A DNA stretch of 6,073 bases from Phycisphaerae bacterium (GTDB taxonomy: Bacteria > Planctomycetota > Phycisphaerae > Sedimentisphaerales > Anaerohalosphaeraceae). Position numbers and translations under genes: made by a program. The notes under the pieces were generated by a model that worked only from the letters and a program-made list of their open reading frames with translations, made no database searches and was not told the origin of the DNA. The stretch is from NCBI GenBank assembly GCA_003567095.1, contig PXAQ01000118.1, positions 1-6,073 on the forward strand. Reading direction: 5' to 3'. This document shows, one piece after another, positions 6,011 to 6,073 of the stretch (the first letter of the stretch is position 1; each line of letters opens with the position of its first letter).

Positions 6011-6073
6011 ATGATCGCTATGGCAAAGAATAAAAAAGCAGGCTGGGACGGATTTTCGCTCAAGCCCCGCAAG
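6011..6073 (+). CDS. Start of an unrecognised gene (3' end outside window)
   Basis: An open frame runs from ATG 6011 to the window end, 21 codons, beginning MIAMAKNKKAGWDGF. An in-frame TAA at 5963-5965, inside the palindrome, limits how far upstream it can begin. ATG 6020 (MAKNKKAG...) is an equally reasonable start. GAAGAA (6005-6010) is the only purine-rich stretch ahead of them and is not a convincing Shine-Dalgarno site. The Lys-rich opening is cytoplasmic in character, with no signal peptide or membrane segment in the visible part. Too little is present to name a family. Whether it belongs to the gap-pgk-rpe unit depends on whether the palindrome stops transcription. Confidence 0.5.
   Translation, partial: MIAMAKNKKAGWDGFSLKPRK

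Noticed and set aside
5652..6014. 120-codon + strand frame running from inside rpe through the palindrome
   Set aside because: Its first part is an Arg/Ser/Pro-rich out-of-frame reading of rpe and its last part is translated repeat.

Overview
The window reads as ordinary chromosomal DNA from a Gram-negative-like bacterium, most likely a planctomycete of the Phycisphaerae / Sedimentisphaerales type. This assignment is an inference. It rests on a decayed BNR_4-type secreted protein gene, a large uncharacterised membrane/TPR-like protein, weak or missing Shine-Dalgarno sites on several genes, and palindromic CGAA-rich intergenic repeats. All supported genes lie on the + strand.

Layout. 1-111 is the Lys-rich tail of an unrecognised protein. 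142-374 is the broken start of a secreted protein resembling the BNR_4 family, carrying an apparent two-base frameshift and then a stop. 375-586 holds a nested inverted repeat and a plausible sigma70-type promoter. 587-2464 encodes a 625-residue protein with an N-terminal multi-pass membrane domain and a helical TPR-like C-terminal half; its function is unknown. A hairpin follows its stop codon. From about 2643 a clear promoter (TTGACA, 17 bp, TACAGT) drives a carbon-metabolism cluster: gap (2751-3761), a strong intrinsic terminator (3810-3845), pgk (3871-5109), rpe (5177-5857) and the first codons of an unrecognised gene (6011 to the window end).

How the genes work together. GapDH and Pgk catalyse consecutive steps of lower glycolysis and gluconeogenesis (glyceraldehyde-3-phosphate to 1,3-bisphosphoglycerate to 3-phosphoglycerate). 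Rpe links this to the pentose phosphate pathway by interconverting ribulose-5-phosphate and xylulose-5-phosphate. The terminator between gap and pgk, with no visible promoter after it, suggests that gap is made in excess and that pgk and rpe depend on read-through.

The least ordinary DNA is in the two gaps flanking rpe. Each gap is filled almost edge to edge by an AT-rich, seven-base-periodic repeat. The second is a 136-bp imperfect palindrome with four CGAA units in one arm and four TTCG units in the other, all spaced exactly 7 bases apart. I did not find a new defence, mobile or biosynthetic system here; the repeats, the decayed gene and the unknown membrane protein are the points worth following up.
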